Shown: piece after piece, positions 34,465 to 43,662 of the stretch
Numbering within the stretch: position 1 is the first letter of the stretch
Layout of the letters: each line of letters starts with the position of its first letter
From: Microbacterium sp. NC79
GTDB taxonomy: Bacteria > Actinomycetota > Actinomycetes > Actinomycetales > Microbacteriaceae
Reading direction: 5' to 3'
NCBI RefSeq assembly: GCF_019061125.1
Contig: NZ_JAHQYI010000002.1
Span: 124,001 to 188,000, forward strand
DNA: 64,000 nt
Position numbers and translations under genes: made by a program
Notes under the pieces: generated by a model
Seen by the model: only the letters and a program-made list of their open reading frames with translations
What the model was told of the DNA's origin: nothing
The model's database searches: none

Positions 34465-35913
34465 ATGACCAATCCACATCTCACCCCTCTTCTCGAAGCC
34501 GTTGCGGCGCTCGAGTCGGCGTGGTGCGATGCGGAATGTGGCACCGATTTAGACCGCACGCAGTTACTGGCGGTGAATGCGGCGATGGGAACATTGCAAC
34601 GACGCTTTGATGGACTCCGCGCGGAAGTCGCTGCAGGAATCGAGCATGAATCCCGGCCCGAGTTGGGGCCGGATGGTCTCGCGAAGCAGCAGGGTTTTCG
34701 AAACTCGGCGACGCTGATCGCGGCAACCACCGGTGGCACGACCGGCGATGCGTCAAAGCTCACAAAACTAGGTAAAGCGACCGCGCCGCGGTCGAACCTG
34801 CTCGGTGAGAAGTTGCCGCCGAAGTATCCGGCAGTGCAAGACGCGTTACAGCGGGGCACGATTGCCGCGGCCGCCGGATCGCTCATCGTCGGGATGCTGG
34901 ACCGTGCCCGCCTGCACGCCAGCATCGAACAGATCGGTGAAGCCGAGACTCTTCTGGTGGAGGGGGCGGCAGGGTTATCGTGTGACGACGTCCGCAAACT
35001 CGTCACCCGCGCCGAAGCCTGGCTAAACCCCGACGGTGTCGAACCACGTGAAGATGAGGCCCGCGCCAGCCGGTCACTGACCATGTTTGAGCGTGACGGG
35101 TCCCTGTTCGTGAATTTCCGCACCGATGTCGCGTCGGGCGCACCGATCAAGAACGCGATCCAAGCCTGGGTCACCGCGACCTTCCAAGCCCACAACACCA
35201 ACCCCAACGCCAACGCCGGTCACAGTGACACATGCGAAGGCACCGCCACGGGCTCTGACGTCCCGAATGATGTGGGAACTGCCGCGGCCGGGGACGCTCC
35301 CGAGGGATGGGCGATGCCGGGTGACGATCGTCGCACCGTCGCGCAACTGCAAGCCGACGCCCTCACCGCAATCTGCGAGCACATCACCGGATGCGACAAC
35401 AACGAACTCCCCCTCACCGGCGCGACCGTCATTGTCCGCGTGAGCCTTGATGACCTCACCGCCGGCACTGGTGTCGCGACGATCGACGGCACCGACCAGC
35501 CGATCAGCATCAGCACCTGCAGGCAAATGGCCGCGAGTGGTGGTGTTATCCCCGCTGTCCTCGGGTCGGATGGTGAGATTCTCGATTGGGGTCGTGAAAA
35601 GCGACTCTTCACGAAGGCGCAACGCCTCGCGCTCGTTGAACGAGACGGCGGATGCGTGATGTGCGGGCTCCCACCGCAAATGACAAAAGCACATCACATG
35701 AGATGGTGGCACCGAGACACCGGCCCAACCGACCTCAACAACGGTGTCCTGCTCTGCACCAGTTGCCACCACCGTATTCACGACAATGGCTGGAACATCC
35801 GCGTCGACGGCACGAAACGCACCTCGAAAGTGTGGATCATCCCACCCGCCACCGTCGACCCGACACAAACCCCACGCCTCGGCGGCCGCGCCCGATACGA
35901 CATCGCCGCCTAA
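34465..35913 (+). CDS. HNH endonuclease with DUF222 domain (13E12 family)
   Basis: A 482-residue protein: DUF222 helical domain (about 10-330), then a C-terminal HNH nuclease with ERDGGCVMCGLPPQMTKAHHMRWWHRD, GPTDLNNGVLLCTSCHHRIHDNGW, giving the two CxxC zinc pairs and the H-N-H residues. This multi-copy family is typical of Microbacteriaceae and mycobacteria (13E12 repeat proteins) and is thought to be mobile or self-spreading, but its biological role is unsettled. The AT-rich leader and absence of the dispersed octamer around it fit recent acquisition. Confidence 0.9.
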   Translation: MTNPHLTPLLEAVAALESAWCDAECGTDLDRTQLLAVNAAMGTLQRRFDGLRAEVAAGIEHESRPELGPDGLAKQQGFRNSATLIAATTGGTTGDASKLTKLGKATAPRSNLLGEKLPPKYPAVQDALQRGTIAAAAGSLIVGMLDRARLHASIEQIGEAETLLVEGAAGLSCDDVRKLVTRAEAWLNPDGVEPREDEARASRSLTMFERDGSLFVNFRTDVASGAPIKNAIQAWVTATFQAHNTNPNANAGHSDTCEGTATGSDVPNDVGTAAAGDAPEGWAMPGDDRRTVAQLQADALTAICEHITGCDNNELPLTGATVIVRVSLDDLTAGTGVATIDGTDQPISISTCRQMAASGGVIPAVLGSDGEILDWGREKRLFTKAQRLALVERDGGCVMCGLPPQMTKAHHMRWWHRDTGPTDLNNGVLLCTSCHHRIHDNGWNIRVDGTKRTSKVWIIPPATVDPTQTPRLGGRARYDIAA

Positions 35914-36060
35914 CGGTGTTGCGCGCCCCTGGCAGCCACCTAGCTTCCCCGCAGCTAACTTCCCCGCACCTGGCTTCCCTCGCCTTAGCTCGCATCGCAT
36001 CGCGGACGTTCCGGATTACACTGCGGATCCGGACCATCTGCCGTCTCCTCGGCAGAAACG

Positions 36061-36097
36061 CAGCAGGCGCACCCGCCGAAGCTGAGTGCGCCTGCTG
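36061..36097. terminator. Bidirectional terminator
   Basis: CAGCAGGCGCAC pairs perfectly with GTGCGCCTGCTG (12 bp) between the convergent HNH and lysS genes. T tracts are short. Confidence 0.75.
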
Positions 36098-36109
36098 GAT
36101 AGCCGATGG

Positions 36110-37633
36110 CTACTTCACAAGCGGGAAGAGGATCGTCTCGCGAATGCCAAGACCCGTGATGGCCATCAGCAAACGGTCAATCCCCATACCCATGCCACCC
36201 GACGGCGGCATCGCGTGCTCAAGCGCACGCAAGAACTCTTCATCAACCCGCATGGCCTCATCGTCACCAGCAGCCGCAAGCTTCGCCTGCTCGACGAAAC
36301 GCTCACGCTGAATCACCGGGTCAATCAGCTCGGAATATCCGGTCGCCAGCTCAAAGCCGCGAACATAGAGGTCCCACTTCTCGACAACACCCGGAATGCT
36401 ACGGTGCTCACGCACCAACGGGCTGGTGTCGACCGGGAAGTCCATCACGAACGTGGGGCGCTCAAGGTCACCCTTCACGAAGTGCTCCCACAGCTCTTCG
36501 ACATATTTGCCATGCGTCGCCACCTTCTCGGGGACGTCAACGCCTTCCTTGTCGGCCAACGCCTTCAGGTCGGCGAGCGACGTTTCCGGCGTGATCGTCA
36601 CGCCAGCAGCCTCCGACAGCGAGTCGTACATCGAAATGCGATCCCACTGACCGCCCAGATCAAACTCGGTACCGTCAGCCCACGTCACCGTCGTCGAACC
36701 CGAGACAGCAATAGCCGCATCCTGAATGAGCTCCTGTGTCAGATCAGCAATACCGTTGTAGTCGGAATACGACTGGTAAGCCTCCAACATCGCGAACTCC
36801 GGGCTGTGCGTCGAGTCAGCACCCTCATTGCGGAAGTTGCGGTTGATCTCAAAGACGCGATCCAAGCCACCAACGACGGCACGCTTGAGGTACAGCTCCG
36901 GCGCGATACGCAAGTACAGCTCAGTGTCGAATGCGTTCGAGTGCGTCACGAACGGACGAGCCGAAGCACCGCCGTGCTGCACCTGAAGCATCGGGGTCTC
37001 AACCTCAAGGAAGCCGTGCTTCGCAAACGTGGCACGCAACGATGCGTTGGTCTTCGCACGAGCCACCGCATTCTCACGAGCACGGTCACGAACGATCAGG
37101 TCGAGGAAGCGGCTACGAACACGCGTCTCTTCGCTCAGATCCGAGTACATGTTCGGCAGCGGCAGGATCGCCTTCGACGCAATCTGCCACTCATTCACCA
37201 TGATCGACAGCTCGCCACGACGCGAAGAAATAACCTCACCCGAGACGAACACGTGGTCACCAAGGTCAACGAGTTCCTTGTACGAAGCAAGGGACTCTTC
37301 GCCCACGTTTGCCAGCGAAACCATCGCCTGAATACGCGAACCATCGCCCGCCTGCAGCGTCGCGAAGCAGAGCTTTCCGGTGTTGCGGCTGAAAACGACG
37401 CGGCCAGCAACGGCAGCCGTGACGCCCGTGGCGGTGTCAGTTTCCAACTCGCCATACTCAGCACGGAGGGCAGCGATGGTCGTGGTGACCGGAACCGTCA
37501 CAGGATACGCGCCACCAGCGAGGCTGTCCCGCTGCTCGATCAGCTTCGCGCGCTTCGCCAGACGAACGGCCTTCTGCTCGAAGATGTCTTCTTCAGTGGG
37601 CTCGGTGGGCTCAGCGGACTGCTGGTCAGACAT
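36110..37633 (-). CDS. lysS: Lysyl-tRNA synthetase, class II
   Basis: A 507-residue class II LysRS of normal length. The N-terminal OB-fold (about 60-160) has GRVVFSRNTGKLCFATLQAGDG; the catalytic core contains motif 2 FEINRNFRNEGADSTHSPEFAMLEAYQSYSDY and motif 3 near HAMPPSGGMGMGIDRLLMAITG. It charges tRNA-Lys. It is the downstream end of the folate/FtsH gene series, separated from the DUF2520 gene by about 70 bases. Confidence 0.95.
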   Translation of the reverse strand: MSDQQSAEPTEPTEEDIFEQKAVRLAKRAKLIEQRDSLAGGAYPVTVPVTTTIAALRAEYGELETDTATGVTAAVAGRVVFSRNTGKLCFATLQAGDGSRIQAMVSLANVGEESLASYKELVDLGDHVFVSGEVISSRRGELSIMVNEWQIASKAILPLPNMYSDLSEETRVRSRFLDLIVRDRARENAVARAKTNASLRATFAKHGFLEVETPMLQVQHGGASARPFVTHSNAFDTELYLRIAPELYLKRAVVGGLDRVFEINRNFRNEGADSTHSPEFAMLEAYQSYSDYNGIADLTQELIQDAAIAVSGSTTVTWADGTEFDLGGQWDRISMYDSLSEAAGVTITPETSLADLKALADKEGVDVPEKVATHGKYVEELWEHFVKGDLERPTFVMDFPVDTSPLVREHRSIPGVVEKWDLYVRGFELATGYSELIDPVIQRERFVEQAKLAAAGDDEAMRVDEEFLRALEHAMPPSGGMGMGIDRLLMAITGLGIRETILFPLVK

Positions 37634-37706
37634 GCGATCTCCTCAAAAAAGTCAACCCTCAGTCTACCGAGCGGAACCTGTGCACCCGACCGTAGGACGA
37701 TGCCGC

Positions 37707-38453
37707 TTAGTCCTCGTCGGATCCCTCATCCCAATCGTCGCCCAGGAAGTCATCGAGGTCAGTGACGGACAGGTCACGAGGAGTCGCTTCGCTCAGCGCC
37801 CGATCCACCGTGGAACGAATCAGCGCGGAGAGATAACCACCGGGGTTCTCCACACCGATGCCACGCAACAGGTCGGAAGCCTGATGCACGATCGCGCTGG
37901 AAAACGTCGTCGCGGTCTGAATAGCCTCGGCGTATGCGGGGCGATCAGCCTCCTCGACAACGATCGGCTCACACCCCATCTCGACCGCGAGCGCCTGCGC
38001 GATCGGTAACACCGGGCCCGGCGCCGTCACGGCAGCCCACGCCGACTGCAACTGCGTCAAATCAATGCGAGACCCGGTAAAGGTAATCGCGGGGTGGACA
38101 GCGAGCGGAATCGCACCTTTCTCGGCCGCGGGGCGCAAAACCTCCACGCCATAGCCGGCATCGACGTGCATCACGAGCTGCCCCATTTGCCAGGCACCGA
38201 CTTGTGCAAGACCAGCCACCAGACCGGGCAGCTCATCGTGGGGCACCGCCAACACAACCAGTTCACTGCGCCGCAACACCTCTTTGGCTTCCAGCAACGG
38301 AACGCCCGGAAGCATCGCGCTGACGCGATCGTCTTCCGCCCCCCGTGTGATGCCGGTGAGGGCATGACCCGCTCCCGCAAGCGCTGCCGCGATCACGGGC
38401 CCAACGACACCAGCACCGATGACACCAACACCAAGCCGTCCCTCGCGAGTCAT
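37707..38453 (-). CDS. Rossmann-like and DUF2520 domain protein
   Basis: A 248-residue NAD(P)-binding protein: GVGVIGAGVVGPVIAAALAGAGH is the dinucleotide fold, and ELVVLAVPHDELPGLVAGL and PLAVHPAITFTGSR follow; the C-terminal helical DUF2520 part carries ADRPAYAEAIQTATTFSSAIVHQASDLLR. In many actinobacteria this gene stands before panC in the same series, suggesting a ketopantoate-reductase-like function, but panC is absent here. The last 25 residues are strongly acidic. Its start overlaps the PH-domain gene stop (ATGA). Confidence 0.82.
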   Translation of the reverse strand: MTREGRLGVGVIGAGVVGPVIAAALAGAGHALTGITRGAEDDRVSAMLPGVPLLEAKEVLRRSELVVLAVPHDELPGLVAGLAQVGAWQMGQLVMHVDAGYGVEVLRPAAEKGAIPLAVHPAITFTGSRIDLTQLQSAWAAVTAPGPVLPIAQALAVEMGCEPIVVEEADRPAYAEAIQTATTFSSAIVHQASDLLRGIGVENPGGYLSALIRSTVDRALSEATPRDLSVTDLDDFLGDDWDEGSDED

Positions 38454-40165
38454 ACGGTCTCCCCCATCTGCGGATCCGCAGTCGCGACCGACACGGGGCC
38501 CACTGGTTCCGCTTCGTGTACGACGCTGGCACCCCAGCGGTGCGTGTGGTCGTCGTTCCCGGCGGCGAGAATGCCTGCCTCGGCCTGCGCCCAGACGCTC
38601 AGCAACGCGTCGCGGTCGATAGCCCCGAGGTTGCCGGTAAATGAGCCCATCACGGTATGCACCTGCAGCGTTCCAACGCTCAGGAGGCGATCGATCGGCC
38701 CTTGCGTCATCGCAACGCTCTGCACTCGGGCGAGCGGGAAGATCGCAAGCGAACGCCAGATCTGGCCACGGCGAAGCATGATGGCACGCGGATGCATCAA
38801 AAATCCGTTGCGTTTGAAAGACAGCGGGCGAATGAACCACGCGCGCTTCGGCGTCACAGTGAAGGGATCGCCAGTGCGAGGCCCCCTGGCGCCGTGTTCA
38901 AACGCATAGGACCAGTCACTCGCGGCGACATCCGGCATGAGCAACGAGAGCACCTTCTCAACGTCGGCGCGTTTGCCGACGGGCAGTGCAATCTGAAACT
39001 GGTCGACCTGCCCCTGGTTGATGTTCTTACCACTGAGACGAATCAGCCGAACGCGATACCAGCCAAACGGCCGCCACAGCACCGACTGCGTCACGGCAAG
39101 CGCATGCACGCGACCAGGAGGCAAGATCTCGGTGACAGTCGTGGTCAACCCAAACACCACGCGAACACCATCGGGCGTCGGCGCAATCGAATACCGCAGA
39201 GACTTGAACAGCTGGCTGATATTCACACCGGCGATCGCCAAGAACGCAGGCACCAATGAGAACAAGATCCACGGCTGATCGGTCATGTTGACCATCACGA
39301 CAATGACCGCAGCCAACGCAATCAGACCGAGCGTACTGGTGCTGACCAGCGTCGACCCAATCAGGCGTCCAGTCGGAATCGACACCACACTCTCGGGCTC
39401 GCCCACCGGCGTCTCAGCACCGCTCACGAGTCCCGTGACACCAGCCCCAAACGTGTCAAGAAGGTGCGCACGCTGTGCCGCCGTGACATCGCCACGCTGT
39501 TGCGCCCGTGCCACACGAGCACCCGAAGCTAGCCGCAAAATATCGGCACGCACCAGCTCAGCGTTGCGCGTCGTGAGGTACTCCAGCGGCACGTTCGCAT
39601 CGTTGCCCGCACCCACCACCTCAAGCTTGGCAAGCCCGATCAGTCGCGCGATGAAGGGACGCGTGAGATTCACGCCTTGCACGCGGTCCAGCGGTGCACG
39701 GCGGTGCTTGCGGAACAAAATGCCCTGCGTGACCTCAACGTCAGCTTCGCTAATGCGGAACTTGTGGAACCGCCACGACAGATAGAAGCCGCCAATGAAC
39801 ACCAGCAACAGACCAGCAATCACGCCGAGCGCAGCCAGCCACAGGTTGTTGGCGAGCACCCAGTCGATCGGGTCAGCGTTGAACTCGTCCACGTACTGGT
39901 CGATATCGTCGGCAGGAAAGAAGATGCCGACCAGGCGCCCCTGCATGTTGCTGAGGATGATACCGAAAAGCACAATCAGCACGATCCCGCCCTGCAACAG
40001 CGGGGTCAGCGGATGAAGGCGATGCCATTGCCCATCACTGAGATCGCTCTGCAACGCGGGGCCGGACGGCGACGCGGAACCATCGACTTGCGTGGGTGGG
40101 ACGTCACCGAGCGGAACAAGTGGCGAGTCCGCCGGCAATCGCGGCGGATAAAGGTTGTCACTCAC
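38450..40165 (-). CDS. PH-domain (bPH2/DUF304) membrane protein, large
   Basis: A 571-residue membrane protein with hydrophobic pairs near 60-80, 95-125 and 265-310 and three bacterial PH (bPH2) domains: FRISEADVEVTQGILFRKHRRAPLDRVQGVNLTRP, PTPDGVRVVFGLTTTVTEILPPGRVHALAVTQSVLWR and FLMHPRAIMLRRGQIWRSLAIFPLARVQSVAMTQGP. It resembles B. subtilis YdbT. The GTG start overlaps the stop of the smaller PH gene, so the pair is coupled. Role unknown; YdbS/YdbT in Bacillus are linked to resistance to certain bacteriocins. Confidence 0.82.
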   Translation of the reverse strand: MSDNLYPPRLPADSPLVPLGDVPPTQVDGSASPSGPALQSDLSDGQWHRLHPLTPLLQGGIVLIVLFGIILSNMQGRLVGIFFPADDIDQYVDEFNADPIDWVLANNLWLAALGVIAGLLLVFIGGFYLSWRFHKFRISEADVEVTQGILFRKHRRAPLDRVQGVNLTRPFIARLIGLAKLEVVGAGNDANVPLEYLTTRNAELVRADILRLASGARVARAQQRGDVTAAQRAHLLDTFGAGVTGLVSGAETPVGEPESVVSIPTGRLIGSTLVSTSTLGLIALAAVIVVMVNMTDQPWILFSLVPAFLAIAGVNISQLFKSLRYSIAPTPDGVRVVFGLTTTVTEILPPGRVHALAVTQSVLWRPFGWYRVRLIRLSGKNINQGQVDQFQIALPVGKRADVEKVLSLLMPDVAASDWSYAFEHGARGPRTGDPFTVTPKRAWFIRPLSFKRNGFLMHPRAIMLRRGQIWRSLAIFPLARVQSVAMTQGPIDRLLSVGTLQVHTVMGSFTGNLGAIDRDALLSVWAQAEAGILAAGNDDHTHRWGASVVHEAEPVGPVSVATADPQMGETV

Positions 40166-40908
40166 AGGCCGGTCCGTCGAGTTTCTGCGACGTCGATCAG
40201 GGTGTCGCGGAGCACTTCTGCCGCTTCCTGCGTGAGCCCCGGAATCGTGACACCGGTGGTCGCGGCGGCCGTCACCATCTTGAGCTGGGCAAGACCGAAA
40301 CCACGGTCCATCGGCCCATGCGAAATGTCGACGAGCTGCATGCGACCGTATGGCACGGCAACAATGCGCTGCCACAAGATGCCCTTGCGGAACACCAGAT
40401 CGTCGTCACGCAGCCGGTAGCCGATCGCGCGCGCTTGGCGCGGCGTAATGATCATCGTGAATAGCAGCACGGCGGAACCTGCCCCCAGCAGAATCCAAAT
40501 CCACGGGTTATTGGGGATGAAATCAAGCAGCATCGCGACGACCGCCGCCGCCGGGATCAGCAACAACAGGCCGTTTGCCAGCAACTGCTCCCGCACGTAC
40601 TTTGGCGAGATCTGATGCCACGTACCATCCAGCTCCAGCCGCTTCGCCGAGCGTGCGGTCTTCAGCGTCGTGAAGGTTCCGTCATCCAGCACCGGATGCG
40701 GCGCGTCTGACGGCATCGCAGTCGGCTGCGCGGGCGCGACGGGCGGAACCACCGGCTGCGCGGGCGCGACGGGCGGAACCACGGGCCGCGCAGGTGCGTC
40801 AGGGCGCGCCGTCTCCGAGTCGGGCTCCTCGGCAGCACCCCCTGGTGCGAGTGGATGCTGAGGGGCATTCGGCTCAGGAGTCGGTTGCATAGGGGTCGTC
40901 ATCATCAT
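40162..40908 (-). CDS. PH-domain (bPH2/DUF304) membrane protein, small
   Basis: A 248-residue YdbS-like protein: a Pro/Ala-rich cytoplasmic N-terminus (about 1-75) containing two and a half copies of the decapeptide PVVPPVAPAQ, two membrane helices (about 108-155), and one bPH2 domain (RLRDDDLVFRKGILWQRIVAVPYGRMQLVDISHGPM). Three ATG codons stand in a row at the start; a later ATG (MQPTPE) is also possible. The gene overlaps its neighbours on both sides, indicating a single operon. Confidence 0.82.
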   Translation of the reverse strand: MMMTTPMQPTPEPNAPQHPLAPGGAAEEPDSETARPDAPARPVVPPVAPAQPVVPPVAPAQPTAMPSDAPHPVLDDGTFTTLKTARSAKRLELDGTWHQISPKYVREQLLANGLLLLIPAAAVVAMLLDFIPNNPWIWILLGAGSAVLLFTMIITPRQARAIGYRLRDDDLVFRKGILWQRIVAVPYGRMQLVDISHGPMDRGFGLAQLKMVTAAATTGVTIPGLTQEAAEVLRDTLIDVAETRRTGL

Positions 40909-41341
40909 CCTTCGGCAGCACGCAAAAACTTTCGGCGATTAGGGCAGCGACAACGAGAACGACGGCAACGCCAATGGTCACCCCAACAACCGTGACCGAG
41001 CCTACCGGGGGCTGCACCGGGCGGGTCAACAAGAACGCCAACAGTCCCAGCCCGAACCCAGCAGAGGCCGCACCCACCAAGCTCGCAGACCGAGCCAATG
41101 TCACCGTACGAAACGCGCGAATCGCGTCAACTGAGCCCGGTTTGGTGCCTTTTAGTTGCCGTCTTACGGGCCACGCAAAGTAGAGGCAAGCGACAGCCAG
41201 CAGCGCGAGAACGATGGGCAACGACCATGCGGGCGTAAAGGTCGGCTGACGCATCCACGTCAGCACCTGGTCGGTGAGAAATCCAGCGATGAGTCCGGCG
41301 CTGGCGGCAATCGTCAGGGCGGCGGTTCCGGTGCGCTTCAC
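40874..41341 (-). CDS. DUF3180-family membrane protein
   Basis: A 155-residue protein with four membrane segments (about 5-25, 38-60, 84-110, 118-142) and an acidic C-terminal end DDDDDPYATDS. The gene's place right after folK in the folate series is typical of the actinobacterial DUF3180 family. GTG 41341 is chosen because it overlaps the folK stop as GTGA; the longer frame lies within folK. Function unknown. Confidence 0.78.
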   Translation of the reverse strand: MKRTGTAALTIAASAGLIAGFLTDQVLTWMRQPTFTPAWSLPIVLALLAVACLYFAWPVRRQLKGTKPGSVDAIRAFRTVTLARSASLVGAASAGFGLGLLAFLLTRPVQPPVGSVTVVGVTIGVAVVLVVAALIAESFCVLPKDDDDDPYATDS

Positions 41342-41865
41342 GCGTCGCCCCGCAAACCAGCCAGTAGGTCGGCGACACGACCAAAGCCGATGAGTTCGGC
41401 GTCGGGGTCGAGGGCCAGCCACGGTGCCAGGACGAAATCACGCTCAGCGGCGCGCGGGTGCGGCAGCAGCAGGTACGGATCGTCGCTCTGCACGTCGCCG
41501 TAAGCGATCAGGTCAAGATCCAGTGTGCGATCACCCCAGCGCACAATGCGCTCTCGCCCATGCTCCTTTTCGATGCCGTGCAGGTGCGCAAGCAACATGC
41601 TCGGCGCGAGCGTCGTGGTAACAAGCGCGACGGTGTTGAGATAGCCCGGCTTTGTGTCGTCCAGACCATCAAGTGTGAGCGCGACCGATTCAATCGGATC
41701 AGCCATCGCTACCTCGGTCGTCAACGGGAGCTTCTCCAGCGCGCGCTTCGCATCTGCGATGATCTGGGCGCTATCTCCCAGATTGGAACCGAGGGCAACG
41801 ACAGCGCGTACCGGCGCGCGACGAACGCCAGCGGGCGGCGGAGTGATCGGGCCGGGGCGCCTCAT
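41338..41865 (-). CDS. folK: 2-amino-4-hydroxy-6-hydroxymethyldihydropteridine pyrophosphokinase
   Basis: A 175-residue HPPK: VVALGSNLGDS at the start, PGYLNTVALVTTTLAPSMLLAHLHGIEKEHGRERIVRWGDRTLDLDLIAYGD contains the family signature with the metal-binding DxDL aspartates, then LPHPRAAERDFVLAPW. It transfers pyrophosphate from ATP to 6-hydroxymethyl-dihydropterin for folate synthesis. Its start overlaps the folB stop by four bases. Confidence 0.93.
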   Translation of the reverse strand: MRRPGPITPPPAGVRRAPVRAVVALGSNLGDSAQIIADAKRALEKLPLTTEVAMADPIESVALTLDGLDDTKPGYLNTVALVTTTLAPSMLLAHLHGIEKEHGRERIVRWGDRTLDLDLIAYGDVQSDDPYLLLPHPRAAERDFVLAPWLALDPDAELIGFGRVADLLAGLRGDA

Positions 41866-42281
41866 GTAGCGTCCGCTTCTGCTGAGGCAACCGAGTCACG
41901 TGCGCCAATGGTTCCGGCACTCGATTGCACGCGCTCGACCGTGACCGAGACGTCGGCGAAGCTCTGCTCGATCGGCGCCTGCGGCTTGTGCACCGTGACG
42001 CGACACCACTGCACGCGCTGATCACGCAGCGTTTCGGTGGCGAGGCGTTCGGCGAGAGTCTCAATGAGATTCACCGGCTCCCCCGCGACAATCGCGGCGA
42101 GGGCGTCGGCCAGTTCGCCGTAGTGCACGGTGTCACGCACATCATCGGAGGCGGCCGGAACCGCGAGATCAAGTCGCAGAGTCACGTCGATGACGAATTC
42201 CTGGCCGTTTTCGCGTTCAAAGTCGAACACCCCGTGGCGGCCAAAGACGCGCAGACCCGTGAGGGTGATGAGGTCAGTCAT
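41862..42281 (-). CDS. folB: Dihydroneopterin aldolase
   Basis: A 139-residue enzyme: ITLTGLRVFGRHGVFDFERENGQEFVIDVTLRLDL and VHYGELADALAAIVAGEPVNLIETLAERLA give the tunnel-fold family pattern with the conserved Glu and Lys/Tyr region. It cleaves 7,8-dihydroneopterin to the hydroxymethyl-pterin used by FolK. The start at 42281 overlaps the folP end by eight bases; the C-terminus (about 20 residues) is longer than average. Confidence 0.92.
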   Translation of the reverse strand: MTDLITLTGLRVFGRHGVFDFERENGQEFVIDVTLRLDLAVPAASDDVRDTVHYGELADALAAIVAGEPVNLIETLAERLATETLRDQRVQWCRVTVHKPQAPIEQSFADVSVTVERVQSSAGTIGARDSVASAEADAT

Positions 42282-43077
42282 CGATGACTCCTTGCCAGGT
42301 GCGGGCGACGGCGAGCGCATCGCGGCTCGCGGCGACGTTGTGCACGCGAACGGCCCAAGCTCCGGCCTGAGCAGCCAATACCGACGTCACGGCCGTAGCC
42401 AGGTCGCGCTGCTCTTCGGTTGTGCTGTCACCGAGCGCCGTCGTGAGGAAGCGTTTGCGAGAGGTGCCGATGAGCACGCGGTGCCCGAGGCCAGTCACGT
42501 GGTTCAGTTCTCGCAGGAGAGCCCAGTTATGCTCGGCGGTCTTCGCGAACCCGACGCCCGGGTCAACAACGATGCGCTCTGGTGCGATCCCTGCGGCAAT
42601 CGCGCCGGCAAGGCGATCGGCAACTTCCGCCGCGACCTCCGCACCCACGTTCGTGTAGTGCGCCTGCGCATACATGTCGCTCGATGGGCCGCGCCAATGG
42701 CCGAGCACGTAGTCGGCACCGCTGTCGGCGACGGCCGCATACATGTCGGGGTCAGCCAGGCCGCCTGCCACATCGTTGACGTACCGAGCGCCAGCGCGCA
42801 CGGCGGCCGCGGCCGTTGAAGCGTTCATCGTGTCGATGCTGATCGTCGCACCCTCGGCCGCAAGAGCCTCAATAACCGGAATCACACGGTGCTGTTCCAC
42901 CTCGACAGGCACGCGCTCGGAACCAGGGCGCGTGGATTCGCCACCAATGTCGAGAACGTGAGCGCCTGCGGCCAGCAGTTCGCGGCCGTGTGTGATCGCC
43001 GCTTCAACCGACGCATAACGCCCACCGTCAGAGAAAGAATCGGGTGTGACGTTGACGATGCCCCAGAGCTGGGTCAT
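42274..43077 (-). CDS. folP: Dihydropteroate synthase
   Basis: A 267-residue TIM-barrel enzyme: WGIVNVTPDSFSDGGRY and HVLDIGGESTRPGSERVPVE are the two classical DHPS motifs, with ISIDTMNASTAAAAVRAGARYVNDVAGG and the pterin-site RIVVDPGVGFAKT following. It joins the pterin to p-aminobenzoate and is the sulfonamide target. The start overlaps the folE stop (ATGA). Confidence 0.95.
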   Translation of the reverse strand: MTQLWGIVNVTPDSFSDGGRYASVEAAITHGRELLAAGAHVLDIGGESTRPGSERVPVEVEQHRVIPVIEALAAEGATISIDTMNASTAAAAVRAGARYVNDVAGGLADPDMYAAVADSGADYVLGHWRGPSSDMYAQAHYTNVGAEVAAEVADRLAGAIAAGIAPERIVVDPGVGFAKTAEHNWALLRELNHVTGLGHRVLIGTSRKRFLTTALGDSTTEEQRDLATAVTSVLAAQAGAWAVRVHNVAASRDALAVARTWQGVIDD

Positions 43078-43661
43078 GCGCCACGGCCAATCAGCGCGAT
43101 AAGTTCGGCGCGGGCGGCAGGCTCAGCAAGCTCGCCGCGTGCGGCAATCGTCACGGTACTTGCGTCGACCTGCTTGCCGCCGCGCGCGGTGACGCACTGG
43201 TGCTGCGCGTCGAGAATGACAAGAGCGCCGCGAGCGTTGAGCGTCGTCGCGATCGTCTCAGCAATCTGCTCGCCCAGCCGCTCCTGCACTTGCGGACGAG
43301 CAGCGAGAATCTCAACCACCTTTGGCAGCGCGCCCAGGCCCACAACATCATCGCCCGGCAGATACGCGATGTGCGCACGCCCCAGGAACGGCAACAAGTG
43401 ATGCTCACACATCGACCGGAAGTGCACGTCCCGCAAAATCACGGCACCCGAAGGCACGGTCTCCGGTGCCGGTCCGTGCGACACGCTAATCGTGTGTGAC
43501 AGCGGCTCGGTTTCGTCCATCCCGACGCCACCGAAAAACTCCTGCCACGTCGTCGCGACCCGCTCCGGGGTTCCGCTCAGCCCCGGACGCTCCGGGTCTT
43601 CGCCGATCGCCAGAATCAGCTCGCGAACGAGCTCCGCAACGCGAGCGCGATCAACGGCCAT
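43074..43661 (-). CDS. folE: GTP cyclohydrolase I
   Basis: A 195-residue type I enzyme: TPERVATTWQEFFGG, VILRDVHFRSMCEHHLLPFLGRAHIAYLPGDDVVGLGALPKVVEILAARPQVQERLGEQIAETI and ARGALVILDAQHQCVTARGGKQ. The zinc ligands Cys and His (in MCEHH and QHQC) are all present. It makes dihydroneopterin triphosphate from GTP, the first step of folate synthesis. The start MAVDRA follows the ftsH stop by one base, so folate genes are probably read through from ftsH. Confidence 0.94.
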   Translation of the reverse strand: MAVDRARVAELVRELILAIGEDPERPGLSGTPERVATTWQEFFGGVGMDETEPLSHTISVSHGPAPETVPSGAVILRDVHFRSMCEHHLLPFLGRAHIAYLPGDDVVGLGALPKVVEILAARPQVQERLGEQIAETIATTLNARGALVILDAQHQCVTARGGKQVDASTVTIAARGELAEPAARAELIALIGRGA

Positions 43662-43662
43662 G

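Noticed and set aside
34465..35913. HNH gene as part of a restriction-modification or phage module
   Set aside because: No methyltransferase, capsid or integrase gene adjoins; the DUF222/HNH family occurs as scattered single genes in this bacterial family.
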